Source: Xylaria sp. FL1777
Taxonomy: Eukaryota > Ascomycota > Sordariomycetes > Xylariales > Xylariaceae
DNA length: 64,000 nucleotides
Assembly: GCA_022578965.1 (NCBI GenBank)
Contig: MU400613.1
Span: 62,001-126,000 of the forward strand
Direction of reading: 5' to 3'
Made by a program: the position numbers and the translations under genes. Under the pieces are notes generated by a model. That model was not told the origin of the DNA. It made no database searches and worked only from the letters and a program-made list of their open reading frames with translations. This document shows positions 24,421-37,045 of this stretch, piece by piece (the first letter of the stretch is position 1; each line of letters starts with the position of its first letter).

Positions 24421-25686
24421 TTTAAGCTTAAAATAGTTCTTAGTTTTATAAAGCATTAGTTAGTATTAAATAGCTTTTTAAGCTTGTTTTTTATTACTAA
24501 AAAAAAAGCGCTATTTATATGTATAAAGCTAGCAAGTATTACTTTTAAAACTTTTATTGCTTAAAATGTTTTATTTATTATAACTAAAGCAGCTTATGTT
24601 TATAGTAAACATGTTTTAATTATGCTTATAAGTATGCTACTTATAAATATTACGCTTTTATAAAGCTATTTTTTATTAATTTGCTTAGTATTTTATGCTT
24701 AATTAACATTTGCTATTAATTTATAAATTATATATTTTTTAAAACAACTGTTTTTTTTTATAAAACCTTTAGAAAAATAGCTAGTAAAGCTAATACTACG
24801 TAGCTATATATGCAAGCTAGCAAGTTTTATTACAACATAAAAATCCTAAATTAAAAGGCCGTGGATTTTAAACAGCAAAATTAAGTAAAAAAGCAGTTTG
24901 CGCATAAGTTTAGCAAAGCGTTTAAAAAGCTAGTTCTGCGGTTTTTTGTTTAAAAAAGCGCGCTTTTATTTAACTTTAGTATATATTTTGCAAGATTTTT
25001 TGCTTTTGCTTTATTACTACTAATGCTTATTTTTAATTAACGCTTTAGCAAATATTTTTATTAAGAACTTTTTTTAGCGTTTTGTTATGTTTAATATTGT
25101 TGTTTGTGCTATATTTTTATTTAGTAAGCTGCTATTAAAAAAACATTTTTGTACTTTTAATTGCGTACTAATATTAGCAAACTTTAGCTTTAGCTAATTT
25201 AAACTTTATGCTTAGCTAAATTTAAATGTTCTAAGGTTTACTTTTGTAAACGTTCTTAAAAAAGATTTTCTTTTGTTTTTTTAAAATTACGCTAATTATA
25301 TTATTTGCACTACTTCTTGTAATAATAATTTTTCTGCTTGCTTTTTTATTAATAAATAGCTTTTTAGCATTATAACTTAAAATAATTTTACAACTATTTT
25401 AGTATTTTATAAGCACTATTTAGTTAAATGCTTTATTAATTCTATTATTAAATTTATTTATATTTTTAGTTCTAGCAGGTTTTATTATTTTTTTTTTATA
25501 ATGCTTTAAATAATTATAAACAAATAAAAAAATATAACTTATTATAAAAATACTGCAAATATTCTTTAGCTAAAGTTAAATTAGTATGCTTATTTTGTTT
25601 TGCTAAATATAAAGCTAAAGTTTTTTAGTTTTTATTCTTTTTTTATTTTTTTTAGTCCGCTAAATAATAATAGTAATAATAAATTC

Positions 25687-25767
25687 TTTTTTAGCAGTAA
25701 AAATAATTATAACTTTTTTAGTAGCAAAAGTAACTATAACTTTTTTAGCAGTAAAAGTAATTATAAT
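25687..25767. repeat. 27-bp tandem repeat, three units
   Basis: Units start at 25687, 25714 and 25741: TTTTTTAGYAGYAAAARTAA plus YTATAAC. In the plus frame this would read FFSSKSNYN three times. Units differ by transitions only apart from the ragged first base. Confidence 0.8.
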
Positions 25768-26205
25768 AATAATAACTATTAGTAGTTTTATAAGCGTGCA
25801 TAAAATATATCTTTTGCTATAATTGCTAATTAATAAATTCCTAATATATGCTTATTATTTTTGTATATTTTTACGATTATATAAGTAGTTTTTTTTTCGT
25901 AAGTACTTAGTACTACTATTTTTTATTTCTGCTTTTGCTATTTTTTTTCGTAAATTATTTATAATAAACGCTTATTTAACCGCTTTAATTTACTTTTTAT
26001 TATTATATTTTAATAAGCTTATATAATGCTTAACTGCTTTAATTTATTTTTTACTTTTATATTTTACTAAACTTACTTATTATAAGTTCTTTTGCTTTTA
26101 ATATTTTTAAAACTAGCAGCTTAACTAGTTTAAGACTTAAACCTGCCGAAATTATAGCTATTAAAACCTAGTTTAATATAATTTTATAAAATAAAACTAC
26201 AGAAA

Positions 26206-26245
26206 AAAACAATTAGTAATATATAAACTACTAACTAATTGTTTT
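26206..26245. other. Perfect 12-bp inverted repeat (hairpin)
   Basis: AAAACAATTAGT at 26206-26217 and its reverse complement at 26234-26245, with a 16-base loop. It could be a relic of a transposon end or a cruciform; no duplication of flanking bases supports a small transposon. Confidence 0.5.
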
Positions 26246-28255
26246 AAGCATTAAATTTAGTAATAGTAGTTTAATTGTTATATTATACTTTAAAAAGAAC
26301 TTATTAAGTAAAGCTTATAACTAAAATTGTTTTAGTTAACTTATTTTTTACTGCAGTAATAAATATATATAAAATAACTTATTAAAAGCTACATTATTTA
26401 AAGAGTTAAAAAAGCATGCTATAAAATTGCATTAATAAAAGTTTTTTATGTTTTATATGTTTTTTGCGATTTATAGTATAAAAGCGCTGCAGTATTTTTT
26501 ATTTAATATACTAAAAGTTCTAATGGGCTTTTTACATAATAACAAGCTAAAAGCTAAACTCCATTTTTGTTTGCTTTCTAATATATTTTATATTTGTTTT
26601 TTTGCCTTTTTGCAAAGTATAAAATCAAATATTTTAACTTATAGCTTTTTCTTTTATTTTATAAGTGTTTTTAATTAAAACGTTTATATTATTTTGCTAG
26701 TATATATTAATAGTTATTAGTGTTTAATTATTTATTACAATATATTTTATATAGCATTTTTTTTTAACTTTTTGTATAGCTTTATATAAGCTAACTTTAT
26801 ATAACATAACTTTGCTTATTTTATGCATTTTATTAATAATATGCCAAATAAACTTTGCTAAATTATTTAAGTGCTTGTTTTTGCTTTTTAATAATGCTAT
26901 TTTTAGTTTTATAGCTTTTAAGTTATTAAAAATGCCTAGGCTTTTATTTTAGAAAATAATTTTTTAAACTTTTTTTAATTTATACTATATTGCTATATTA
27001 AATTTTCTATTAAAGCTAAAACTGTAGCTATTTTAAACATTGTTAAATAAGCTTGCATGCAAGTAAGTTATAGTAAATTTTAGCCTTGCAATTTCTTTTT
27101 GCTAGCTAAAAAAAAACAAAAAAATAAGTTAAATATTAATAGTAGCTGCTTAAAAAAAAGTTTTAAACCTTTTTATTAAATCTGCAAATGCTATTATTAT
27201 GTTATAAGTTAATAAAATGCAAAGTTTTGCAAAATGCATAAAAACGTACTTAATTTTAAGCTACTTTTTAAAGTATATTTTTTATTATTAGTTTATTTTA
27301 TTAGCTACTAATATATATATACTAAAGTATTTAATCTTAATATATTAGTTTAATTGCTAATTTGTTTTTTATATTAATATATGCTTAATATTAATATATA
27401 TACTAAAGTGCTTTTAATAATAGCTTTTTATTTATTTTACTTTGTTAGCTTTTTTTGTTTGTAATTTATTAGTAATTTTCTAGCTTTTTTTCTTAATTCT
27501 GCAAAAGTAACTTATTTGTAATATTTAAGGCTTAAACTAATATACTTGAAAAAATACTTGTGTTTTTTGTAGTTTTTATAAATAATCTTTTTAGTATGTG
27601 ATTTTAATTAGATTTTGCTAGCATATAGGAAATATTTCCTAAAATAATCTATAAAAAATATAGGTTTAAAATAATCTATAGAAATAACATTATGTATTTT
27701 AAAATAAGCTAAAAACTTAAGTTTATACGCTAATTGTCTAATTTTCTTAATAACTTTAAAAGGTTTAATAAATATAATGCTTTTTATAAAATACTTATTT
27801 AATTTGCTATATAAAATCTTTATAGCTTGTTATGCTGCTTTATAGTTTTTTAACTTTTGTAATTATAAGTAAACTATATAAGCTAAATAAAAACTTTGCA
27901 ATATTTCTATACTTATTAGTTTATTAATAAAAAGTAAAGTTAAAATAAAAAAGCCTTTTTTTTGCTTAAAAGCGCAAAAAAAAAAACTTAGTATATTTTA
28001 ATTACTTACTTTTAATTAAACTAGGTTTTATTTAATATAAAAAAGCATATTATAAAAACTAGGGCTAATAGCCTATTAACTATGCTAATTGCTATTTTTT
28101 ATATGTATAAGTAAAAATTATGCTATGCTTAACTTGCTTTTTTTTTAGTAGCTAAATAAAAATATCCTATATTTACTTTTAGGTTATAAGTTTTGCTATG
28201 TTTTTATTAAGTGTTTTGCCTTTTATTTTTTTGCTCTTTAGTTGTTTACTAATTA

Positions 28256-28742
28256 TATTATATAGTTAGTATATACTTTTTTTATAGTTGCTTTTGCCTT
28301 TAGTTATTTATTGCATTATATAGTTAATATATACCTTTTTTATAGTTGCTTTTGCTTTTAGTTATTTATTTAATTGCATTATATAGTTAATATATACTTT
28401 TTTATAGTTACTTTTGCTTTTGGTTATTTATTGCATTATATAATTAATGTATATCCTTTTATAGTTATTTTTGCCCTTAGTTATTTATTACATTATATAG
28501 TTAGTATATACCTTTTTATAGTTGCTTTTGCTTTTAGTTATTTACTTAATTGCATTATATAATTAATATATAAGTATGCAAAATAGCTAAAGCTTTATAC
28601 TTAACGTTAAAAAAAATCAATTAATTAATTAATTAATTAATTAATTAATTAATTAGTTAGTGTATATTGCTTTTGCTTTTAGTTATTTATTTAATTGTAT
28701 TATATAGTTAATGTATACTTTTTTTATAGTTACTTTTTGTTT
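28256..28742. repeat. Minisatellite, about 60-bp unit, five to six units
   Basis: Repeats of ATTATATAGTTARTATATAC, a T-rich linker with ATAGTTGCTTTTGCTTTTAG, then TTATTTATTGC or the longer TTATTTATTTAATTGC. Five units run to about 28570. A further one lies at about 28656-28742 beyond the AATT microsatellite. Differences between units are mostly transitions plus a small TTAA insertion. Confidence 0.85.
28620..28654. repeat. (AATT)n microsatellite inside the minisatellite
   Basis: About nine AATT units. The preceding bases (GCTTTATACTTAACGTTAAA) recur before a second AATT tract at 30220-30238, so the two are parts of one dispersed duplication. Confidence 0.9.
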
Positions 28743-30080
28743 TTTTCTCTTTATATTTTTTATGTTTATAAATAGCTTGCTTTAGTATTGCTACTAAAGC
28801 TTCATAATTTATAACTTAAATTTATACAGAAATTTATGTATAAAAAAAGAATGTTTTATTTATTAATTTAGTTAGCGCTATTTTAGCAGCTTTTATATAA
28901 CGGCTGCTTTTGTATAGCTTATATACGTTTAGTTTTTCTTATTTTACTTTTTAATTTTATAAAAGGGGTTACAAGGTTTTTAAGTTTTTTAAAACCTTTA
29001 GTGCTTAACTATTGCTTTTATGTACTTTTAATAGTGCACTAATGCACAAGATAATAAAATAACGCTTAGATTACAAACATAATAAAGAAACGTTATGTAC
29101 TTTTTTAATTTTAAGTAGTTTTTTGAGTTTTAAAATATTAGTTTGTTTATTTAAAAAAAGATTATGCTTTCTTTAATATTTACGTTTATTTAACTTTGTT
29201 GTATAGCTATATTAAGTATTAAAGTAAAGTAAAGTGGTTAAGTAAGCTAATTAGCCTTTATAAGTTTAATTTTATGTAGTAAAAACAAAGGCGTAATATT
29301 GCTTTAAATTTTAAAGCATTAGTTTTAAAAATAAAACAGAACAGTATAAAAAATAGCTAAAGGCGTTTTATATAGCACTAAACAACTGTTTGCTTTAGTA
29401 AATAATATGCTTAACAAAAAGAAAAGCAAAAGCTTAACTTAATAAACCTTACTAAATAACTAGTATAATAACAAAGAACTAGTTAGTTAGTTAATTAAAT
29501 TAACGCTATATAAAGACTTATAGTTTTTAAGCTTTTTTAGGGGCTTATAGTATATAAAGCTATTTTAAGCTATTTATTTTTAACTTTATAAAAAGAAACT
29601 ATAATATATAAAGTATTTTGCAACTTAAACTTAAAAGCGCATATAATAGTTAAACTGCATTTATTAGCTTTGCTTTTTAAGCTTTTGCTTAGTGTTATAC
29701 ATATATAGCTGTTTTTTGTACAAAAAAACAAGCTAAAGTTTAAATATAAAGAAAATATAATATAAATTATTGCTATATAAGCAGTAGTTTTAATAACAGT
29801 GTTTTTATAGTTAGTTAAGCCTTGGTTTAAGCTATGTTTTAGTAGCTAAGCTATGTTTTAATTTTGTATAATATTATATAGTTAAACAAATAAAAAAAAA
29901 AGAAAGAAAAAAAGAAAAGGTAAAACAAAGCAAAATAACAAAGGTAATTTTGCTTAGTGCTTATGTAATAAACGTTCTAGTATAATTACTAGAGTTATTA
30001 GCTCAAAGAATTAAAGCGTAATAACTACAATTATTAAAATAATCTAAAAGCATTATATTTAGTAAAATTATAACATGCAT

Positions 30081-30114
30081 CTTAATTAATTAATTTGTTA
30101 ATTAATTAATTAAA
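30081..30114. repeat. (TTAA)n microsatellite
   Basis: TTAATTAATTAATTTGTTAA followed by further TTAA units, interrupted once. Confidence 0.8.
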
Positions 30115-30219
30115 TTCTTTTTATATTAACATATTTTATTATATATATATATCTTAATGTAAAGCTTGCTACGTTTAAAGTATATAAAGTAGTTAATGCT
30201 TTATATTTAACGTTAAAAA

Positions 30220-30238
30220 TAATTAATTAATTAATTAA
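30220..30238. repeat. (AATT)n microsatellite, related to 28620-28654
   Basis: AATTAATTAATTAATTAA preceded by GCTTTATATTTAACGTTAAA, which matches the sequence before the first tract with one transition. Confidence 0.8.
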
Positions 30239-30427
30239 GCTTTTTTTGCTGTTATATAATGCTATTTATTTTTTTATTTTCTGTTAATTATTTAATTTTA
30301 AACTATATATAAGAAATAGCAGCTATATTTAACATAATTAAATAAAGACATACTATACTTACTTTTAAGTATTTGCTTTTTTTTATTAAATCATTTACTT
30401 TAAGCAAGTAAATAAGTACTTAAGTAC

Positions 30428-30482
30428 TTCTTTTTTCCTTTTTTTTTTCTTTTTTCTTTTTTTTTTTTTTTCTTTTTTTTTA
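30428..30482. repeat. Pyrimidine tract
   Basis: Almost uninterrupted T with scattered single or paired C on the plus strand. Low-complexity sequence. Confidence 0.8.
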
Positions 30483-33392
30483 TATTATTATTTTTTTCTA
30501 CTTTTTTACTTTTTTATTTAAGCTTAGCTGCTTTTTATTACCTTAATTTCTTTTTATTAAAATAACACCTTAGTTTTAGCATGCTTTTTGTACTACAAAA
30601 CTTCTTTTTAAGCTATGATTTAAAAGGTAATATATTGCTACTTTATTACTAATAATTATTATTTTGTATAATAAATGCTAATTAAAAACATTTTATAACC
30701 TTTAGCTAGGTTTTTAAGTTTTTACTTAAAAAGCTAGCAGCTTTTAAAAGCAATACTAAAATCTTACTTATTATATTAATTATTTTTTATTAATATGTTT
30801 TGTTTTTTTTTATATATTATTTATTATTATGTTGTTAAATATTTGCTATAGCTTTTTGTAAATCTAACTTGCTTTTTTATATACTTAGTGTTTATATAAT
30901 TATTTTGTTTGCATACTTGCTAAAAATACTAAGTAAGGGCAATATATGCTTTTTTTTATAGTTGTGCTAACTTTTAGTAAGAATTACTTTTTTATTTACT
31001 TCTATGTTTTTTTCCCTGTTATACATTTTATTTTATATGCTTACTTAAGTAACTAAATATTTATAATACGTTAAAACGCATAGTTTTTTATTTTTTTTAC
31101 ATTTTCTTATAATATTACTAACTTTAATATTTCTAAATAAGCTATATTAATTATAACTGTTTATTTATTTTTATGTTTTTGCTTTATACTATATACTGTT
31201 TAGTATTCTGTATTATTACTTGCATATGCGCAGTGCGTTATATTAAATAATCGCTTTTAGTTCTTTAACTAGTGGTTTTTTATTAAGCATAGCACTATTA
31301 GCAGCTTTTTTTTGTTGTTTTATAACTAGTATTAAAAGATCTTTTGCTTAGTATAATTAGCAGTTTTAAATTATCTAAATAACTGCTATAAAAACGCAGC
31401 TGCTATTTATAAAGTAATTATGTAGCTAAAAAAAAATACATATTTTACATTAAATAAATTAATAACTATATTTACTGCATAGTTTTATAGTTTTAATATT
31501 AATAATAATTATAATTTATAGCTATGCTTATTCTTTTAAACTATTAAAAGTTATAAATGTTTTAAGTGCTACTACTTTATTATAAGCAAAAGCAGCATTT
31601 AATTTTACGTTAAGAAAAAGCATTTTAGCTATAAGCGTTGCTATAAACCTGCTATTATATAGGCCTTTAAGTCTAGAAAAATAGTTAAGTATATATAGGT
31701 CTTAAAGCACGGCCTGCAAATATAGTTGCTTAGCTTTATTTTTGCTTGCTCTTTAAAGCAAAACATATTATTACATATAAACAAGGTTATTAAGGCTTAT
31801 AGTTTAGCTAAACTAAACAAATTTCTTAAAGCTTTTAAGTTTAACGCTTATTTATAAAACTTTAAAGTAAAGACCTTTATTAACATAATAAAAGCAAACA
31901 CTTATAACTATGTTATTAATAATATAGTTGCTTACTTTTTATGTATTGTTTTTTGTATAAAAAGTTATTTTGCTATTAAAAGCCACTTAGTAGTTAAATA
32001 ACTAAATTGTTGTAAAAACTACAATTTTTTGTTTACTTTTTTTAACTATAATATTAAAAACGAAAGCATTTTAAACTATATATAAACATAAAAGCAACTT
32101 TTGTAATATTTAGCTTACTTATTAAACTGGTTATTTTTTTTAAACAGTTTTTTTAAGCATAGCTTTTTTGCTTTTATAAATAATGCGCAAGCTATTGTGT
32201 TTAGCTATGCTATAAAAGCTAATTAGCTTTAGTTAAGCTTTTGCAAAAAAAATAACATTGTTTTTAGCTTAGTTAACTTAGTTATGCATTATAAGCTTTG
32301 TAGCAACATTTTTAAAAGTATTTTTTTGTTTGCTTTAATAGCTATAGCTATTAAAAACAATAGCTTATAGTATATAAGCATTTTGTTCTTAAACTATTTT
32401 TTTATTATTATTAAAATCTTTTTTTATGTTTTATATAAAAACTTTAAAGCTATTAGTAATTATTAGTTTAGCTAAATAAATAGTAATATATTATACTTAT
32501 TAATATATAAGTTAGTTAGGTTTTTAGCGCATTATTTTTAATATAGCTAACTTATTGTTGTAAGTTTTGTTAGTTAATCTTTTTATAATATTTTTTATGC
32601 TATTAAAGCAATAATAGCTAAGTTTATATATATAATTAAAACCTTAAGCAGCTAAACATTTATAATATAAATCGGCTTTACTAAAAGTATAGCTAATTAA
32701 ATTAAAAAAACTACTATTTAGCTAGTAAACATAAAATAAATTAAAAATAGCGTAGTTTTACTTATTACTAATAGTATTAACATTAGCTGTAATAATATTT
32801 GCTAACTTATAAAGCTTTTTGTTAAACGCGCTACTAATGCTTTTAAAAACTTTTTTTTAAGCGTATTATTTGCTTTTTTTTTGATTTTTAACTTAAAAAA
32901 CATTAAAAATAATTGCAGTAATAAAGTTTTTAGCTATAGCTTTTTAAAGCATTTTTTTAACATTACATAAGTAAATAGCGCTAGCGTTTTGTTTATAAAT
33001 TGCTTTGATTTTATTAGCAATCTTAGAAATAAATAGCAGTATAATATGTTTATTTTTTTTAAAGCCGCTTTTAACTATGCTAAGCAAAAGCTAGTTTTTT
33101 TAAAAAGGCTTAACGTTATTGTTTATTTTACTAGCAAATAGCTTGCTTGCTGTACTAAGTTTATAACAATTTATATAACAAACATAATAAATAACGCTTT
33201 TTGCAATATATTTATTTATAATAAACAAGTTAGCATTTATACTATTTAGCAAAAAAGCTAATAAAAAGCAAACCGCAAGTTCTTAGTTTATTAATTTCTT
33301 TTTTTTTAAGTCTTTTGCTTAATTATTACGTATGTTTTTGTTGTTTTTTTTTTTACCTAGTTAGTTAAATCTATTGCTTATAATAGCATTTC

Positions 33393-33415
33393 TTTTTTTT
33401 TTTTTTTTTTTTTTT
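33393..33415. repeat. Poly-T run, 23 bases
   Basis: Uninterrupted T. It could mark the 3' end of a minus-strand poly(A)-tailed retroelement, but no matching coding sequence was identified. Confidence 0.8.
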
Positions 33416-36167
33416 AAGGCAGCGCTATGTAAAAACAACACAACTATTTTTGCAGACAAAGTTATAGCTAGCCTTACTAATATTACTTTAAGCAGCTTTA
33501 GCTAAAAAATTAACATTTAGAAGTAAAAGCATATTATTATTGCTTTTAGGCGCAAATTTCTTAACAGCAAACTTATTAATAAAGTTTTAAGCTTTAAAAT
33601 TATAACTAAAGCTAACGCTTATAACAAAAAAAATAACAAAAGTACTACTGCTATTAAAAATAACAACGTTTTTAACTGCTAAGCATTTTACTTTATTTGC
33701 ACTGTTAAGCTTGTTTACTTAATTAAACGCAATAGTAGCAACTTTTTTATTAAGTTCTTTAATATTTTTTTTTAGTAGTATATGCTATAATAGCTAAGCA
33801 ATAATAATAGTAGCACTTTTGCAAAATTAGCAAAGTGCAAATGTAATTTAACTAATAATAATTTAACCCTTAAGCTTTAAGCTTGTTATAAAAGCTTCTT
33901 TAAGTTAGTTTTAACTTTAGTAGCTATAAAAACTATATTTAAGCATATTAACCTTAAGCTATAGTTCGCGCAAAAAAAAATACTTAATGCTATATGTAAT
34001 TATGCTAGGATTATTTATGTTATTAGCACTAAAAGCAGCAAGTTTATTGTTTATATACTGCTTGCTTATGTTTAGCTTAAGTTTTATATAATTATTGTTT
34101 AGCTTATATTATTGTTTATATTTAATACTAAAAAGCGTTTTAGTGCTTTTAATATTAATGTTATTATATAAAATAGCAATAATTTTAGCTTAGCTAAAAG
34201 CTTTATTATTTTTGTTATGCTTAAGGCTATAACTTAACGCAACTAAATTAACTTTATTATAAAGCAAAAAAACTAACACTTAATTAATTGCGTTGTTTTA
34301 AATAAAGCTTAAAAAGTATTATTTATAAAGAACTAGTAATAAAAACTCATAAATATTTTTAAGTTACTAGCTAAAGTTTTTTTTAATTAGGTTTTTTTAA
34401 CTAGAATACTTTTGCTTTTTATAAAGCAACAGTTTATAAACGTTTTATATTTTAACCTAAATAAAACTTATGTTATTAAGGCTTTGTGTATATATAATAA
34501 CTTTTGTTATTAATATATTAATACTAATAAAAAGGCTATATTGCTTTATTTAATAAAAATAGCTAACTAAATAAAGTTATACTTTAAGCAGCTAAATATA
34601 ATTTATATTTTAACTTAAAACAAGTATTAAAGTTTAGCTTTATATTTTAATATTTTATTTTATTATGTTAAACTTATTAATAAATAAGCTAACTTAAATA
34701 AGTAGTTTAAATAAAGCAGGTTTATTATTATTACTATAGCTATAAGTTTTAGCGTAAACTTTAAGCGTATTAACTTTGTTGTTTATATAAGCGCTTTTAA
34801 TTTTATTAATATGCTTTAGTAATTTAGTTAAGCTAGTTATAATAGTTGCTTTAGCATAGAAATCTTGCTTGCTAAAACTAACAAGCTTAGAAGTTTTATA
34901 TATAAATTTGCTATAGCTTTTTATAAACGCTAATTTGCTAGCTGTTTTTTAAATAATAATGCTAAGCGCTGCAGCTTTAGTTATATTGCGTATAATAATT
35001 ATGTTTTGCTTTTATATGCTTTCTTTTTTTTTGTTAATATTGTTATAATAAAAAGTAACCTATTAACTTTTTTCTTTAGCATTATACTTATAATTTTTAC
35101 TTTAGTTTCTTTTTTACTTAGGCTTTAACTTTATTATTGTTTGCTTTTATTTTAAAACTTTTGTAGTTTTTATAATAATTTGTTTGCTAAAAACTTACTA
35201 GCGTAATTTATAGCTTTTTATGCCTTCCTTAGTTTAGTTTGTTTATATAACTTTTTATACGTATATAAAACTAAATTATATAATGCTTTTTTATTGCTTA
35301 TTAAGCAAGCTTTGCTTTGCTAAGCTAAGCTTAATAGTTTTTATTACTTTGCTATTTACTGCTTAAGTTGCTTTAATAAACCTTAGAACTTTAGTTTTTA
35401 TATTTATTCTCATGCTTTTATTTAATAAAAGCGTAAGCATAATAAAGCTATTAAGCAGAACAAAGTTTAAGTAGCAAATATTATTATTGTTATTAGAAAA
35501 TTTAAAAATACAATAAATTATTTTTATAAGTTATACCTTTGTTTATAATATTACTTATTTAGCAAAAATAACTTGTTAGCAAAGCATTATTTAAAGAACT
35601 ATAAATATTTCTAAAGTAAGTATAATTTATTTAAAAAGATTTGCTAAAGTTTTAACCTTAACTTTAGTAGCAAAAGCTTAAACAATTATTCTAGCTATTT
35701 TAAATGTAGATTACTTTAAAAGTAGCACAAAATTAATTTAAACTTTAACTTTAACTTTAATAGCAATAGCAATAGTAACTAGCCTGTTTAATATAATTAA
35801 AAATATGCTTATAATTTACTATTTTAGAAAACTGTTGCTTATATACTAAAGCATTAATATATAAACGTTAAAAAGGCAATTTGTTACTTAAGAAAACTTA
35901 ATACCTTGCTAAATAAAAATAATAATATATGCAGCATAAAAAGTACTAAAAAAAGTACTTTAAGTAAATAAGTTTATAAATATATTAAGTTAGTTAATAT
36001 AACTAAGACTTTTAACTTTGTTATTATAATCTTTTATGCTTTTTATGCAAACTTATAATATAGGTACTATTAAGCGTTTTTTTGTTATTTTATAATTAGC
36101 TATTTTATTGTTATATTATTATAAGCGAGGTTTTATATTATTAGTAAAACGTGGCTATAGTTTTTAA

Positions 36168-36412
36168 ATGTTTTGCTAAATATAGTTATACTACAAAAAT
36201 AGCTACTTTTATAAGAAATAAGTTTAGAAATGTTTTATTAAGTATAGTTATGTTATAAAAATAGCTACTTTTATAGAAAATAAGTTTAAAAATATTTTAT
36301 TAAGTATAGTTATTTTAAAGAAAATAAGTTTAAAAATAATGCTAGGTTATTTTACGCAAAATAAGTTTAAAGATTTTATTAAGTATAATTATTTTAAAAG
36401 AAATAAGTAAGT
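36168..36412. repeat. Degenerate minisatellite, about 50-67-bp units, four copies
   Basis: Repeats of ATTAAGTATAGTTATxxTA, an optional AAAAATAGCTACTTTTATA block, then GAAATAAGTTTAAAAATxTT. Units differ by deletion of the middle block and by transitions. Confidence 0.75.
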
Positions 36413-36596
36413 TTATTTTTGCTTTAGTTATAATACTATTATGCTTTAATTTATTATATTATTTTAACATTTAATCTTTATTATATGCTGATTTATATTT
36501 AGCTTATGCACACATTTATATATATACTTCTTAAGAAATTTTAACATGTTTTTTATTATTATTTATAGTAGTTTTTTTTACTTTAATATATGCACA

Positions 36597-36711
36597 TATA
36601 ATTGCAATTTTTTATTTAATAACTTAAAATTTTATACTTGTTTAAATTTATATATATAATTATAATTTTTTATTTAGTAATTAAAAATCTTATATTTATT
36701 TAAACTTACGT
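36597..36711. repeat. 58-bp tandem duplication
   Basis: Two units, from 36597 and 36654, each starting ATATAATT and carrying ATTTTTTATTTARTAA and TTTAAAYTTA. Confidence 0.75.
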
Positions 36712-36942
36712 ATATAATTAACTTAACTAAGTATTAATAATTATATACGCGCTTTTACTTATATATTTTAAAAGCTAGCTTAACTTTATAATAAAACCTT
36801 TAGTTAGCTTGCAATAAGTTAGTTTATATACTTATTTTATAACTTCTTTTTTTTTATTTATGTATTAATATATTTGTTAGTTTGCTAAATATGTTTAATA
36901 CTTTTGCTTTTATTAATATTGCTTTTAATAAAGCTGCTTATA

Positions 36943-37045
36943 AAACAACTAAAATAACTAAAACAACTAAAATAACTAAAACAACTAAAACAGCTAAAAT
37001 AACTAAAACAACTAAAACAACTAAAATAACTAAAACAAAAACTAA
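36943..37045. repeat. Short tandem repeat of ACAACTAAA / ATAACTAAA
   Basis: Nine-base units of AC/AT-AACTAAA in a row, about ten copies, with a ragged end. In the plus frame they would read TTKITK repeats within an open stretch from 36882 to 37088. Simple-sequence DNA; I do not call a gene. Confidence 0.8.

Larger units (their letters stand above)
24421..28255. other. AT-rich stretch, no recognisable gene
   Basis: May include the 5' half of the minus-strand LINE-like element, but no endonuclease or gag motif could be supported. Residual CpG-containing spots occur at 24860 (GGCCGTGG) and 24940-24962 (GCGGTT, GCGCGC). A 27-bp tandem repeat and a hairpin are listed separately. The frame at 26448-26678 shows no family signature. 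Confidence 0.6.
28743..36167. other. AT-rich stretch, no recognisable gene
   Basis: No domain could be assigned on either strand. Around 31560-31660 a plus-strand frame reads CFKC followed 25 residues later by H-x6-C-x-KP, loosely like paired gag zinc knuckles of a non-LTR element, but spacing does not fit and I do not call it. Microsatellites, a pyrimidine tract and a poly-T tract are listed separately. Confidence 0.6.

Noticed and set aside
28256..28742. CRISPR array
   Set aside because: Direct tandem minisatellite with no unique spacers, in eukaryotic-type DNA.
31560..31660. CFKC...H-x6-C-x-KP frame as gag zinc knuckles
   Set aside because: Spacing does not match C-x2-C-x4-H-x4-C, and the missing residues cannot be explained by transitions.
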